Assembly: GCA_029204225.1 (NCBI GenBank)
Contig: CM055097.1
Location: forward strand, 26,071,039 to 26,135,038
DNA from: Diphasiastrum complanatum
Taxonomy: Eukaryota; Streptophyta; Lycopodiopsida; Lycopodiales; Lycopodiaceae
Direction: 5' to 3'
DNA length: 64,000 bases
Below are positions 35,945-46,935 of the stretch, piece after piece. Each line of letters begins with the position of its first letter. Within the stretch, counting starts at the first letter, position 1. The notes under the pieces were generated by a model that saw nothing but the letters and a program-made list of their open reading frames with translations, was not told the origin of the DNA and searched no databases. Both the position numbers and the translations under genes were made by a program.

Positions 35945-36860
35945 AATTTTATTCAGACATGTAATGTCTGCCAGCAAGCATGACGACAGAATGAACCCTT
36001 ACATCCAGTTTTATCGCAAGCACCGTTTGAAAAATGGGGACTGGATTATGTTGGTCCTATTCATCCTGCTGTGCAAGGATCTCAGGCCTGATACATTATC
36101 ATCGCAACTGATTATATGACCAAGTGAGTTGAAGCCAAAGCTGTCAAAGTGGCTGATGCGAAATCTACGGCCAAGTTTCTATATGAAAATATTATAATCA
36201 AATTTGGATGTCCGATCAAAATTGTCAGTGACCGGGGTACACACTTTGTTAGTCAAACAATAAAGTGTTTACTGGAAGAATTTTTCATTATACACAGATT
36301 TAGTACTCCCTACTATCCCAGAGGGAATGGCCAAGCTGAATCTTCCAATAAGATTCTCTGCACCATTTTGACAAAGACAGTTGAAGCAAGTCGGTCTGAT
36401 TGGGAACATAAACTGTATGCAACATTATGGGCATTCAGAACCACTTACAAAAAGAGTACAAATCAAACACCTTTTCAACTGGTTTATGGTCAAGATGTTG
36501 TTATGCCAATTGAATTTTTAATCCCATCTTTACGCATAGCAGCATAGGAGCGATTAAATGATGATATATCTTTACAACTCCGTCATGAAGCGTTACACAA
36601 ATTATGTGAAACTCGATTGATGGCAGTTCATGCCTTAGCAGCAGAGAAAGCCCACCGCAAGGCATGGCACGATCGTCGATTGCACAAAAAAGATTTGAAA
36701 GCAGGAGATCTTGTATTGATGTACCAAACCAAGCTGATCAAGGGTAAGTTGAAGTTTACCGGGGAAGGCCCCTATAAAGTGAAGGAAATCCTGAACTATG
36801 GCGCAATAATTCTTGAGCACTTGGATGGAAAACAATTTGATACTCCGGTAAATGACAGCT
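35945..36860 (+). pseudogene. integrase of gypsy F
   Basis: Better preserved than in C. Catalytic triad visible: ATDYMTK (Asp, ~36100), VSDRGTHFVSQ (Asp, ~36225), GQAESSNK (Glu, ~36335). After LWAFRTTYKKSTNQTPFQLVYGQDVVMP comes a stop at 36547, then the C-terminal part with GEGPYKVKEILNYGAIILEHLDG (GPY/F, ~36760-36830). Stops at ~36093, 36128, 36547 and 36860 break the frame. Confidence 0.87.
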
Positions 36861-36904
36861 GATTATGCAAGTTTTGGCAACCTACTCCGCTAGTTCAACA
36901 AGCC

Positions 36905-37691
36905 TAATCTCAATATATTTTTTAATTTTATTTGTTTTTCAATTTTTTGTTTTCAGTATTTAATTTGTTGACTTTTTTGAAAAAAGATAGTTAAAAAGGA
37001 AATTAAAAAAAAGAAAAGAAAAGACTGATGAGCAAAAGTCAGGAGGTCATCAACATAAGGAAAAGGAACAGTATTTTTTTATGGAAAATGACTTAGAAAA
37101 TTATTGATTGAGGCTGATTTGGCCAATATAGTATCAGAAACCTTCGTTGAGCTCTCAGACTGTACATCCACCCTTGATTTATCTAAATTGAGGTGGGCGA
37201 AGGTTCTTGACAAGAGAAAATCCAATTTTTGGGTCAGGCGAATGTTCAGTGATATGCCATTTTGGGAACCTTCGTCGAGCATCATAACCTCATTATGAGA
37301 CCTGCTAGATGATATTAAAATGTCAAAATTAGGTTGTCCATAGGTTCAGATTGTGAAAAAATGCATTTATGACAATACTTGGGCGAAGGACCCTCCTAGG
37401 CGAAGGTTCATCCTTCGCCAGCCCTGGAAAACATTTGCCTGATAGGTTCAGATCTCTAGAAATCTTCGCCAAGATTTTTATAGCCTATTTTTACAGTACT
37501 GCACATGCCTGCAAATTTTTGTTCAAAATTGATCAGCCAAACTACTATTCAGTGTAATGGACCCACCATATTCACCTATAAGTTGGCTGAATTCGATTCA
37601 TTCCTCACTTGTGCTAGCGAAGCTCTTGCAAATTTTTCTTGCGACCAAAGCCTTCCAAATTTCACGCATTTATAATTCTGTTCTAATCATC
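36905..37691 (+). other. spacer with GGCGAAGG hairpin in gypsy F
   Basis: Non-coding. Hairpin GGCGAAGG-TTCAT-CCTTCGCC at 37399-37419, plus dispersed CCTTCG(T/C)(T/C)GAG and GGGCGAAGG copies at ~37141, 37197, 37269 and 37464. The block TGCCATTTTGGGAACCTTC is shared with C (14251 region). Confidence 0.7.
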
Positions 37692-39560
37692 ATGTCTTCT
37701 CCCGATACTTCCCAGTCTCCGCGCTATACTATCCATCGTGATGTCCCATCTACAACGGACATCATGATTCTTCCTAGCACAAGCATGGTCACTAAATGGA
37801 TGACCCTTGCGGAGCCTCTATTCATTGCAATGGGTATTCATGAGAGAGCCTTTTCGAGTCGTATCAATATGGATTTCATCACTCTTGCCTTCAATACATG
37901 GAAGAAAGAGAAATCCAAATTCTATATCACTTTCCAAGGAGCCACACACAAAGTGCGCGTCACTGAGGCCGCACTTGCAGCTATAGGAATATCATCTGGT
38001 ATGCATGCCTCACCCAATCACAAGCACGCCAAACAGGCCATCAAGCCATTTATTGACCTCACCAACGATTTGCACTGGACCAATGATGGCTACCTTTTGG
38101 AAGCCATCACTGAGCCTTCCATCCACGCAGCTACCCAGCTTTTGAATAATTTCCTGATGGTTGGCAACCTCAGGAAAGACCGCATCACATCTCAAATCCT
38201 TCACAGGATAGTGGAATCCCACACTAAAATTGCCAAAGCCCCTCTTGAACCATATAATTGGTTCAAGACTGTTTCTGGTGAGCTCAAATGAGCTATTAAG
38301 GCCAATACTAAGCAGCAATTCGCTACTGGCTCTTTATTGTCCCTCTTAGCCGCTTCTCACTCAGAAAACAGAATTTATGGCTTCCACCTAGATTCCGTGC
38401 TTTCGGTCTATGAAGAAGCACTGGCAGAATCATCCCATCAGGCCTCAAGCTCTCATAGTCATCGTCGTCCACGCAGTGAGATCGTAATTCCTGATTCGCC
38501 TTCTGCGTCACGACGTCGCACTAGGCATACCTCATCAGCTGCGCTTCCACCCCCTGCTACTATTCGCACTGAACTTCCTACCCCCCTAGCCTCTGATGCC
38601 TCCCTTGCCTCTGCTCCCATACAAGGATAGTCTGTGACCATTGGGCCTACCATTCCCATCACAGCTGCCCAGGCCACCTCACCCCCGCACACCGAAGCCA
38701 CCTCATCCAACACAGTTCTTTATGGATATGTTCAATGATTCCGACCCCCTTGGGGCCATCGAAATCTTTGAAATGCCCCAGAGCCCAGCGCCCTTTGAAC
38801 CCCAATCCTCTGGAAGAGGATTCGGACATATCCATGAATCTAATATTGGTGTCGAAGATGCCAGCCAGCAACCTCACACACAAGGTAGGCCAGCCACACT
38901 TCGGGTCAACACAGCTGTAAAATCAACAAAATAGTTCGATGCCATAGTGCCTGAAGGGTTTGAAGAGGAGGATATTTTTGAAGAAGAAGAAACCGTGGCA
39001 CCTATTCCACGCCAACCAAGGACTCCTCCTGCTGTTGTCGCTGCCACGACCGTCGATTCTGGTGATGCTCTAGGGTTGGTTTCAAGCCTTGGGCAAGTGA
39101 TCCAGTCTATGCTGGATAAGAAGAAGGAAATGGAGCAGAGGATCTCTGATCTAGGATCCGAAAACACTCTGATCAGCCAGAAAATTGTCCAATTGGATGG
39201 AGAGTTCAAGATAGGCTGAAAGCGAAAAGAAGTTGGCCCAACAACAAGCTGATCGCTTGGAAATCTACATCAGCTCCCTGCAAAACACCCTGACCACCGC
39301 ACAGGATCAGGTAGATAAAGTAGTGCAAGATGCCAAGCAATAGGTGCAGCTGCTGAGGGGCAATTACAGATGGCCGAACAAGATTGCACACGACTTCAAG
39401 GTGAATTGGATGCGACCACCCTTGAGCATGATGCCTATTTGCAAACGCAAATACCCGATCATCCGGTCACATCGACGGAGATTGCGTATTTATTCAAAAA
39501 ACTGGAGACATACAAAGTGGCCCTTCAAGGATTCCAAGGTCGCTTTGATATGTTCAAAGG
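37692..39560 (+). pseudogene. accessory ORF of gypsy F (best-preserved N-terminal part)
   Basis: ATG at 37692 (MSSPDTSQSPRYTI). 199 residues are open to a TGA at 38289. The frame then resumes to a TAG at 38628, shifts by a 2-bp deletion near 38712, and continues to the coil (QSMLDKKKEMEQRISDL) and ...FDMFKGA. N-terminal domain: KWMTLAEPLFIAMGI, FITLAFNTWKKEKSKFYITF, TEAALAAIGI. Linker: SHRRPRS and SRRRTRH, rich in Ser/Pro/Arg, nuclear-signal-like. Then FEEEDIFEEEE acidic patch and coiled coil. No signal peptide or transmembrane segment seen, which argues against a true envelope protein. Confidence 0.78.
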
Positions 39561-39672
39561 AGCAATCTTGATTTTGAGGCAAATCCATGTTGTTTTCACC
39601 ATTTGTGTTCCAATTTTATGCATGGAATGCTGTCAATAGTTAAATTACTTTACTCTCCTTCCACTGTTTGTA

Positions 39673-39850
39673 CAGTGATAGGTTTTCACACGTGTGAGGC
39701 CGCCCATCCACTTAATTGATCAATTAATTGTTGTTCTTGCTAGTTAAGTGCATGTTTTTGATCTAGATCAAGATCTAATCAATAGTTATGTGAAAGATCA
39801 ATAGAAGTAGCATCCAACACCTCGATTGAAGATCCATTTATGGTCCTAAA
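39673..39850. repeat. LTR-like fragment 1 (CACACGTGTGA box)
   Basis: GGTTTTCACACGTGTGA followed by AATTGTTGTTCTTG, GATCTAGATCAAGATC, CATCCAACA and GATCCATT..TGGTCCTA. The same ordered blocks recur at 46751-46935, and similar ones occur at the U5 end of the copia G LTRs. Probably a remnant of a related LTR or leader. Confidence 0.45.
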
Positions 39851-40140
39851 ATTAGCAAAATCATTAGAGAAAATATGGGCCCAAAGAGGGCCCTATAAGA
39901 AATGCCATGTAGGAGAGAGAAAAATAACTATAAAGTAATTATAATATCATTTTCTAATTTCTTTACGCATCTGCCTGCACTGCTTTCCATGTAAATGAAT
40001 GCACCTTAGTTTAGTCACATCAAACTTCACTGGTGTTTAACCACAGTTAAAATATAATTTTACAAAATGCTGAAATATTCCCTCCCAATAGTTGGGAACA
40101 CTCAAAAATTTGAATTAGGAATGACATTTCTGAAAAAAGC

Positions 40141-42560
40141 CTATGCCATCTCTATCTCCAGCAGAGTCATTAGCGCCATCTCCCAATTTTCTACCTCTTG
40201 AAAGCAGCATCTTAGTTTTCTACTTGACGAAAGAAAAGCAACTATGCAGTAATGTGTTGATGTTGTTTTAACATCAACCAAATTAAAAAACTTACAGAAA
40301 GAGAGCTCAACACAATCAAAGAAAGAAGTGGAATCCAAAATGGCTAATGTGATATGCGTGGAGGGTATAGGAATGTGAAATGGATCTATCTTGATAAGCT
40401 CGTCAATCCTATGAACAATTTATGGGTCGTTTGTTTGAATGACTATGACACCATGGACAAAATCATACCTATCTTTGATAGCCTTCGTAGCAATATCCGA
40501 CAAAGGTTCTGTTTTTTTATTTCTAAGTTTAGCCACCTCTAGCCAACTACAACATTTTGAAGATAGATCTTTCAGAAACTCAGAGGTGAAACTATATTTT
40601 TCCTCCAAATAATGCCATTTTATATAACTAGATATATTTAAAATCATCTTTTTGATAAGACTTGGCAACAAGATAAATTGTCATTCCAAAGAACTTCGTA
40701 ATAGACTGAATACCAAAAATTTTATTCTATAAATGTTCCAAATTCATTGATAGTTAAAAAATCCATTTCGTCCAAAATTTGTTGAAGCTCTACATTAGTT
40801 TTGGAGCATGCATATGGTCGATGCAATATGTTTCCATGAGTAGGCTTGAATTTATAAAGAGATCCAATCCTAGCTTTACCAAAACTAGTATTCGAAACAA
40901 TTCTAATCTTTTCATCCAAATAATGAAGAGCATAATCACATTGAATGTTTGAATTACTTGGACATTTCAGTGGACCTTTTCCACTTCCAATATCCATGGC
41001 AGAAGAAGAATCAACAATAGAACAATCCATTGAAAGTGATTCAAAAAACTCAATGTCACCACGCTTGACAAGTAAACAACCAATCTCCTCATTTGTGCTT
41101 GTAGCACATTGCAATATTTGAAAATACTCCCCAGCATTATTTACCAGCATATCTTGGTCAATAGCATGCACATCCATATTTGTTTCTAATATTGCATCAT
41201 ATTGTAAGTCTTGCACTTTGCATGAATTTATAGTCTCAAATTCAACTGCATCCATTTTTTAAAGTCGTAATTGAGAACAGGCTGCCAAACAACACATGAG
41301 AATATAAATATGGAAACAATCTTCAAACTAATATAAAATTTACAACTTCTATTTAAATTTAACACATACCAAACTAACAAGTACAATTCAAAAGGCTTTA
41401 TTAGAAAACAGCGCAAAATATTTTTAAACTAGTCTAGACAACTCAAAATAAATTCAAGTAACATCTCCGACATACAAAAAAAAGTACAACAAGATCAAAT
41501 GTAATTTATGTCATGAAACTTGTTTACTTCAAGTTTGATTCAAATGAAAGTACATCTTCTACAAATAAACATCAACAAAAGTTGAAACTATACATAATTA
41601 AAATCTTAATTACCAAGATTATGTTCATCATTATTTTCCTCATGCAAGTCTTCTTGTATTTGGAAATCTTCATTGACTTGCTCATTTGGATCCATAGCAT
41701 TAGAAACAGCACTATTTTCATCGTCATCCACATCATCAAATATGTCTTTTTGAACCTCCACAAGTTGCATGAGTGCTATTGTTGCTTCCTTCGAAAATCC
41801 AACATGTTTACCAATAAATTGATCTTTACTATCATTCACATCTACTGCATCTGAATGTGAAATTCTTTTATCATCCCTTGAAACTTGATAATTAACAATC
41901 TCGTTATAAAACGCTTTCAAAAACCTCTCTCTTTTAGAGATGTCAACAAGAGAGATTGGACGTCTTTTGTTAACAAGACATGCCCTTCCTAATCCTCCAT
42001 ATGTAAATCCATTCAATATGTAATCAGACTCAACTGCAACAATAAAACAAAGAGTTTTAACTAGTGTGTTCACAATGGACAAAAGTTAAAAAAATTGTAA
42101 TGACTATTTATAAGAGTTATGCTATATATATTAATGAATTATTCGCCTACTCTATACAATAAATATGTACACACCTATCAATGTGGCAACCAAATGATTC
42201 CAAACTTCATTACATTTTGCTCGTGGATAAACAATGCCACCAGAAAGCTTCACCATGCCATATTTTGGAGTGCTCATCATTAGTTGATGACGATGCAATA
42301 ATTTCTCTTTGGAATTTGCATCATGTCTTCCTTTGATAATAGGAGGATCAGAATATGCTATCTCATCATATATAAATTGCAATCCTGTCTCTTGCATAAG
42401 ACCTATAGGGTATGGATTTTCATCATCTTTAGAAACAAAGATGAATAAAATTGTATCAAATTGACAGTTTTGCAATTGTGCATCCACTCCTCCGTTGAAC
42501 TTATAGAACCCAATTGTCATTTGCACATGATCACTCCAAAATGTGAATATAACACTTATT
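40141..42560 (-). pseudogene. unidentified intron-containing gene remnant
   Basis: Minus strand. Exon 42560-42175 (WSDHVQMTIGFYKF, IYDEIAYSDPPIIKGRHD, GGIVYPRAKCNEVWNHL) joins exon 42033-41606 (SDYILNGFTYGGLGRACLVNKRRPISLVDISKRERFLKAFYNEIV, then an acidic tail) across a 141-bp intron with GT (42174) and TTGTTGCAG borders; phase is preserved. A separate 177-residue frame at 41255-40722 and shorter ones at 40671-40420 and 40338-40141 may belong to the same or a neighbouring gene. I recognise no family. The acidic Asp/Glu tail ends at a TAA at ~41608, so the first two exons could be a complete 3' end. Confidence 0.45.
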
Positions 42561-42809
42561 TTTTTGTGTGTAGATTTTATGGATTAGTTTAGAAACTAGA
42601 TGGATTGATGCTTGTGCTTAGGATCATTTGTGATTGTGATAGCATGATTAACAAAAAAAAAACAAGCATTCGTCATCCACAAGTATCACAGTCATTTCAA
42701 AAGCAACCAAAGTTTTCACATTTCTCACTATTCTAGATTTCCAAAACCAAGAAACTAGTGTCTAGAAATGGATAACTAATGGAGCTTTATGAAAATTTCT
42801 ATTTTTAGA

Positions 42810-42843
42810 TCTGATTTTCAGATTTACAGGTCTGAAAATCAGA
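42810..42843. other. perfect 13-bp stem hairpin
   Basis: TCTGATTTTCAGA and TCTGAAAATCAGA flank the 8-base loop TTTACAGG. A weaker version of the surrounding ~130 bp recurs at 42940-43020 (CAGATTTACAGGTCTG is conserved). It lies in non-coding sequence next to the orphan primer site. Confidence 0.8.
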
Positions 42844-43372
42844 ACTTCAAAATGACAAAACATAGAATTTCAAAACTTGTTTTATGCACAAAGTTACACT
42901 ACCATTCCCTTCCTACATTGCCATCTTCATGAAACTAGGAAATAGAAAGGTGTAACTAATGAAGTTTGAATGAAAACTTCACTTTTCAGATTTACAGGTC
43001 TGTTTTCAAACACTTCATTTATGCCAAAAAAAACACTAGTTTTGATCAAAACACATAGCTAGAATCAATCGTTTTGCCAAAAAAAAGTTTGTGTATGTAG
43101 AGGAAGACTTCCTCTATCTATCCCACAAATCTTTTTTCAGAACTTTTAAAAACCCAAAGCCCACTTTAAAACTTCTCTAACATGATAAAAAATCAGCCCC
43201 TAAACAATTCTATAAGCATCACTACTCTCTTCCAAAGAGAACTAGATTCATTGGGTACTTCAGCTACAAGCTTCCTACAACTAGAAAAGCCTATAATATT
43301 CCCCAAAAAAAAATTTAGTTGGTGATCTTAATAGAACTTGAAGAAGGTTAGAAAGGTTACCATCCTTTGTCT

Positions 43373-43385
43373 AGCTCTGATACCA
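43373..43385 (-). other. primer binding site of an orphan LTR element
   Basis: AGCTCTGATACCA, the exact reverse complement of TGGTATCAGAGCT, the canonical plant initiator-Met-tRNA primer site. In minus orientation the LTR would lie to the right and the body to the left. Confidence 0.7.
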
Positions 43386-44412
43386 CTTTTACAAGTAGAG
43401 GTGAGGAAGTCCTCCAAATCCAAGGTAGAGCCTCCAAATGTCCTCCAAGCAACCTGCAAGCTTCAAGATGCTCCCCAACTCCAAGCTAGGATGCCTCCAC
43501 CTACAAGTAAGGATCTGCAAGCCTCCAAGGATCTCTCCTCCACCTGTGTCCCTACTCTTTAAACACAAAGATAGATAACAAGCTGGCCTCAAGTATTCAC
43601 CACCCAATCCCATAGCTAGATCCAAGCTCCAAGCAAGACCTATCTAGCACCCCTTGCTAACCATAAACAAATCACAAGCATACCACAACACTCCATAGCA
43701 TACTCAAGATCCAAACCCTACTTATGTCCCATACCATAAGCAAGATCCAAACCTCAAGCATACTAGCACAAGAAAGCACTCTACACACTAGTAGCAACAC
43801 TAGAGCATAAGCAAAGCAAACAAGAGAGATCTCCGCCCCCAATGGGCACCCTACTACCCTCATATAGATGGCCCATGGACCCCTCCAATGCACTATGGAG
43901 TTCCATGCTCATCCAATGAGAGAGAGAGAAGCCTAGGGGAGTTAAAGAATCTCCAAGAGGCTCCATAGGCTTATGGAATGTCAAGAGACACCTTCCATAA
44001 CCTATGACTCTTTGAATGCCTTTCTTGTGAGAGATGGGAACTCAATGGACACTTTAGAAGGGCGCCCTCCTACTAGGTCCCATTGCCCAAGTTGTGCAAG
44101 TATACTTTGGTCCTAGACCAATAAAGTGATATGGTTCAAGGTTGAGGCCCAAGGTTTAGAAAAATAGTCATCCAATGACTTTTTAACACCTCTCTAGGTT
44201 CCATACCTCCATCCAAGGTATAGACACCTACCTGCCCTTAACCAAGGACACTAGTACCTTAATCTAAGACATCTACCCTTAATACTAAGGGTACCCCTTA
44301 TCCAAGGGTCACGTGACTCCATATCTCTAACTAAGGTATAGTCACTTGCCTGCCCTTATCTAAGGGCACATACCCTTAATCCTAAGAATACCTTGCCATT
44401 TAGCCCCCAACA
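43386..44412 (-). repeat. probable LTR of a non-autonomous (LARD-like) element
   Basis: Lies right of the primer site and ends CCCCCAACA at 44412, i.e. TGTTGGGGG on the minus strand, a typical LTR start. The inner border does not show a clear TG, so boundaries are approximate. C-rich and Pro-poor; contains repeated TAAGGTATAG.CAC.TGCCTGCCCTTA units (44215-44370). Sequence left of the primer site (42560-43372) codes for nothing, as in LARD-type elements. No second LTR seen. Confidence 0.45.
44215..44400. repeat. short tandem repeats in LTR-like region
   Basis: Two ~100-bp imperfect copies: CAAGGTATAGACACCTACCTG-like at ~44215 and CTAAGGTATAGTCACTTGCCTG-like at ~44330, each followed by CCCTTA.C.AAGG. 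They sit near the outer end of the LTR, which is where U3 control repeats are usually found. Confidence 0.55.
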
Positions 44413-44849
44413 CTAAATGGACTAATAGGGGTCTGAAGTACTGTTAGTTACATAAGTATGTAACAAACTACATGGAGTCACATTTTAGTCAAGGTCAGGA
44501 AGTGAATGTAGGCAGGGGCAAAGAGAGTTTCATCTAGGTAGAGAGTTTTATTTAAGACAAATAGTCATGTTTTAGTTAGGGTCCGGAAGTCACAACAAAG
44601 ACATGGATAGGGAGATACATTCTAGGTATCACTTGTATTGGCCCTTGATAGGCGCTCGAAAACTCGTACTGTCTCCAAAATCGATGAGGCATAGAGTTGC
44701 ATTTCAGATAGGGATATGGAATCAAATTTTATGGATAGGCTATTCAAATAATAAAGTGATCATTGGGTCATGGTTCTGGCCACAACTTGGGGGCCATGTT
44801 TGAAAGACATGATCTGTAAGACATAACCCAATGGACTTAACCTGTGATG

Positions 44850-46563
44850 GGACCAGGACACATGGTGCATGATTGCATAAAAAAACAAGCTGTCAAACAA
44901 TATATTTTTGACCAAGTTAATATCACAGAAGTTGAGAATAAGGAGGAGGGCTTGACACTCATGGTGTACACTGCATGCCAATAGAAGCAAAAGGAAAAAG
45001 AGAATGGCACTTTGGAGTCCAAGGTCTTTTTTAATTATCCCAATGTTCGAAATGATCCAAATTTGACGATCACCATTGTACATAAAATAATTTGCAAATT
45101 TGGTGAAAATCTTCCAGAAATGCTTTATTTGTAGCTTGACAACACTGCTAGGGAAAATAAAAATCAAACCTGTTTTGGCATACTTGTCTATGCTAGTGGA
45201 GAAATTTTTTTTCAAAAAAGTAAAAATAGGATTTTTGTTGGTAGGACATACCCACGATCAAATTGATCAAATGTTTAGTTGCCTTTCTAAGAGGTTGAGA
45301 CGCAAGAAAGCATTTTCACTACTAGTGCTTCAAAGCATTGTTGAGGAATCGTATGTGCCAAAGCCAAACGTGTCATAAATCAAACACACATATGATTTTC
45401 GTGATTATGTTAAGGCGTCCAACGAAACAGAACGATGCGTAGCTAATATTAATGATATTAGCTTTCAGCACCAGTTTAAAATCGAATGTAACGAATCAGT
45501 CATTATATTATTATGGGGCAAATTATTTTCAAATTCAGTTTCGTGGCTACCTCTTGAAGGAATTCAATTTTTGCTTAACATTCCATCGACTCAAATCAAG
45601 CTTGCTGTATTGTCTCCCTTGAAGTCCTTGCTAGAAGAACAAAAGGTGCAAAGAGAACATCGTGAGATTGATCCATTTGCCTCATTAAATGTTTTGGAAT
45701 CAAGTATTCAAGCAGCCTATCATTTTTTTAATGAGTTTGATCAGCATTGGTGGATGGACTTTTTCGAGGAACAAAAAATCAGTTTGCTCAATCTCGAACA
45801 TACATCAACAACTGATGAATTTCATTGGCTTCATAAAAAAGGAACATCAACTACAACTGTCGAACCTTCAGATCTTCCTCGAGATAATGATTTCCTGTAG
45901 CTTGTGCAAAGTGAGGAACACGAAATTGATGTGGGCTCTAGGAAGAATAGGCAAAGTGTAAAAGCTGCAAAAATGAAATGGCGCGGTGATTTGAATGAAA
46001 TCCAAATTGGAAGCCTTGTTGCACTTCTAGCTTCAGAAAACAATGAAGGACATCCATTTCGGATTGCCAAAGTACTTGGTTTTATTCAAAATAGTAATCA
46101 AACAAAAGTACTATGTGTCCATTGGTTGCGCACCACTTCAACGAATGCTTTTTGGGAAGGCATGAACTCAAAATGTTGCAAGTAGATCCAAAGGGCAAGA
46201 GAAAGAGATTGCCAAAAAATCAACCAAGAGTCGACGATTTGAATCTGCAGGGTGTAGATGTTTTGGCATTCAATTTTGAATTAAGAATGACCAATCGTCT
46301 ACGAAAGTCGACAATATCTATATTGAAAGAACGACTTGGATTACTTAAAAAACCATCATCCTCCACTCATCATCAACAAAGAAAAGTTGATTTACAAGGT
46401 TTTTTTGTCAACATTAGACACGGATTCTGAGGAAGACATGCCAGTTGACTCTGATGAAGAAGACGGGTCTTCCACTTCATCAGCTGAAAACGAGAGTGTC
46501 GAGAGTATGTCAAGTTCTGAATTGAGAGACATCAGTGAAAATTCCTTAGAAAATGTACTTTAA
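44850..46563 (+). pseudogene. DUF7869-type protein remnant, C-terminal half
   Basis: Frames read: DPNLTITIVHKI and YL*LDNTARENKNQ (to 45180), then FLLVGHTHDQIDQMFSCLSKRLRRKKAF (45225-45310), the signature block of DUF7869 proteins. They continue with WLPLEGIQFLLNIPSTQIKLAVLSPLKSLLEEQK (45545-45650), DFFEEQKISLLNLEH, and a basic-barrel-like IGSLVALLASENNEGHPFRIAKVLGF (46000-46080). The acidic tail (DTDSEEDMPVDSDEEDGSS) ends at TAA 46561. Stops at 45376 and 45898, a Gln-to-stop in the LQLDN motif and several frame changes break it. It overlaps the 21.2-22.3 kb remnant in domain content, so it is a different copy. Confidence 0.65.
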
Positions 46564-46750
46564 AGAAAAGAATGTGCAAATATAATCTAAGTTATTTTGT
46601 ATTTCAAATGGATTTTGAGTTTCAAAAATCATTTGTTCAACATCAATCTTGATTTTGAAAGCAATTTTGTGTCAATCTATCCATTTGTCTACATTTGTTT
46701 TGAATGTTTTGAGTTTCTATCATAGTGTACTTTGTTTTCAGCTTGGAGTC

Positions 46751-46935
46751 CGTACTCTGACAGGTTTTCACACGTGTGAAACCACCAAGTACATTTACCT
46801 TCATTAATGATTGTTCTTGTTAGATTTTCATGCCTAGAATTGATCTAAATTGATCTAAATCTTGTGTAGATTGATAAATCAATTGTATCTAACATCCAAT
46901 CCCTCTTGTGGATCAGATTAGGATCCATTCTTGGT
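46751..46935. repeat. LTR-like fragment 2 (CACACGTGTGA box)
   Basis: Ordered blocks GTACTCTGACAGGTTTTCAC, CACGTGTGA, ATTGTTCTTG, GATCTAAATTGATCTAAATC, AACATCCAA and GATCCATTCTTGGTCCTA parallel fragment 1 at 39673-39850 in the same orientation. Both may be remnants of the same LTR family. Confidence 0.45.

Larger units (their letters stand above)
35940..39560 (+). mobile_element. Ty3/gypsy element F, 3' half (second copy of C family)
   Basis: Begins abruptly in the integrase zinc domain (FIQTCNVCQQA, ~35950). It continues through core, GPY/F module, hairpin spacer and accessory ORF, ending at ~39560 just after the coiled coil. No LTRs, gag or RT. Similar to C (13160-14165, 14166-16590) over its whole length at roughly 85-90 percent by eye. 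Truncated at both ends. Confidence 0.87.
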
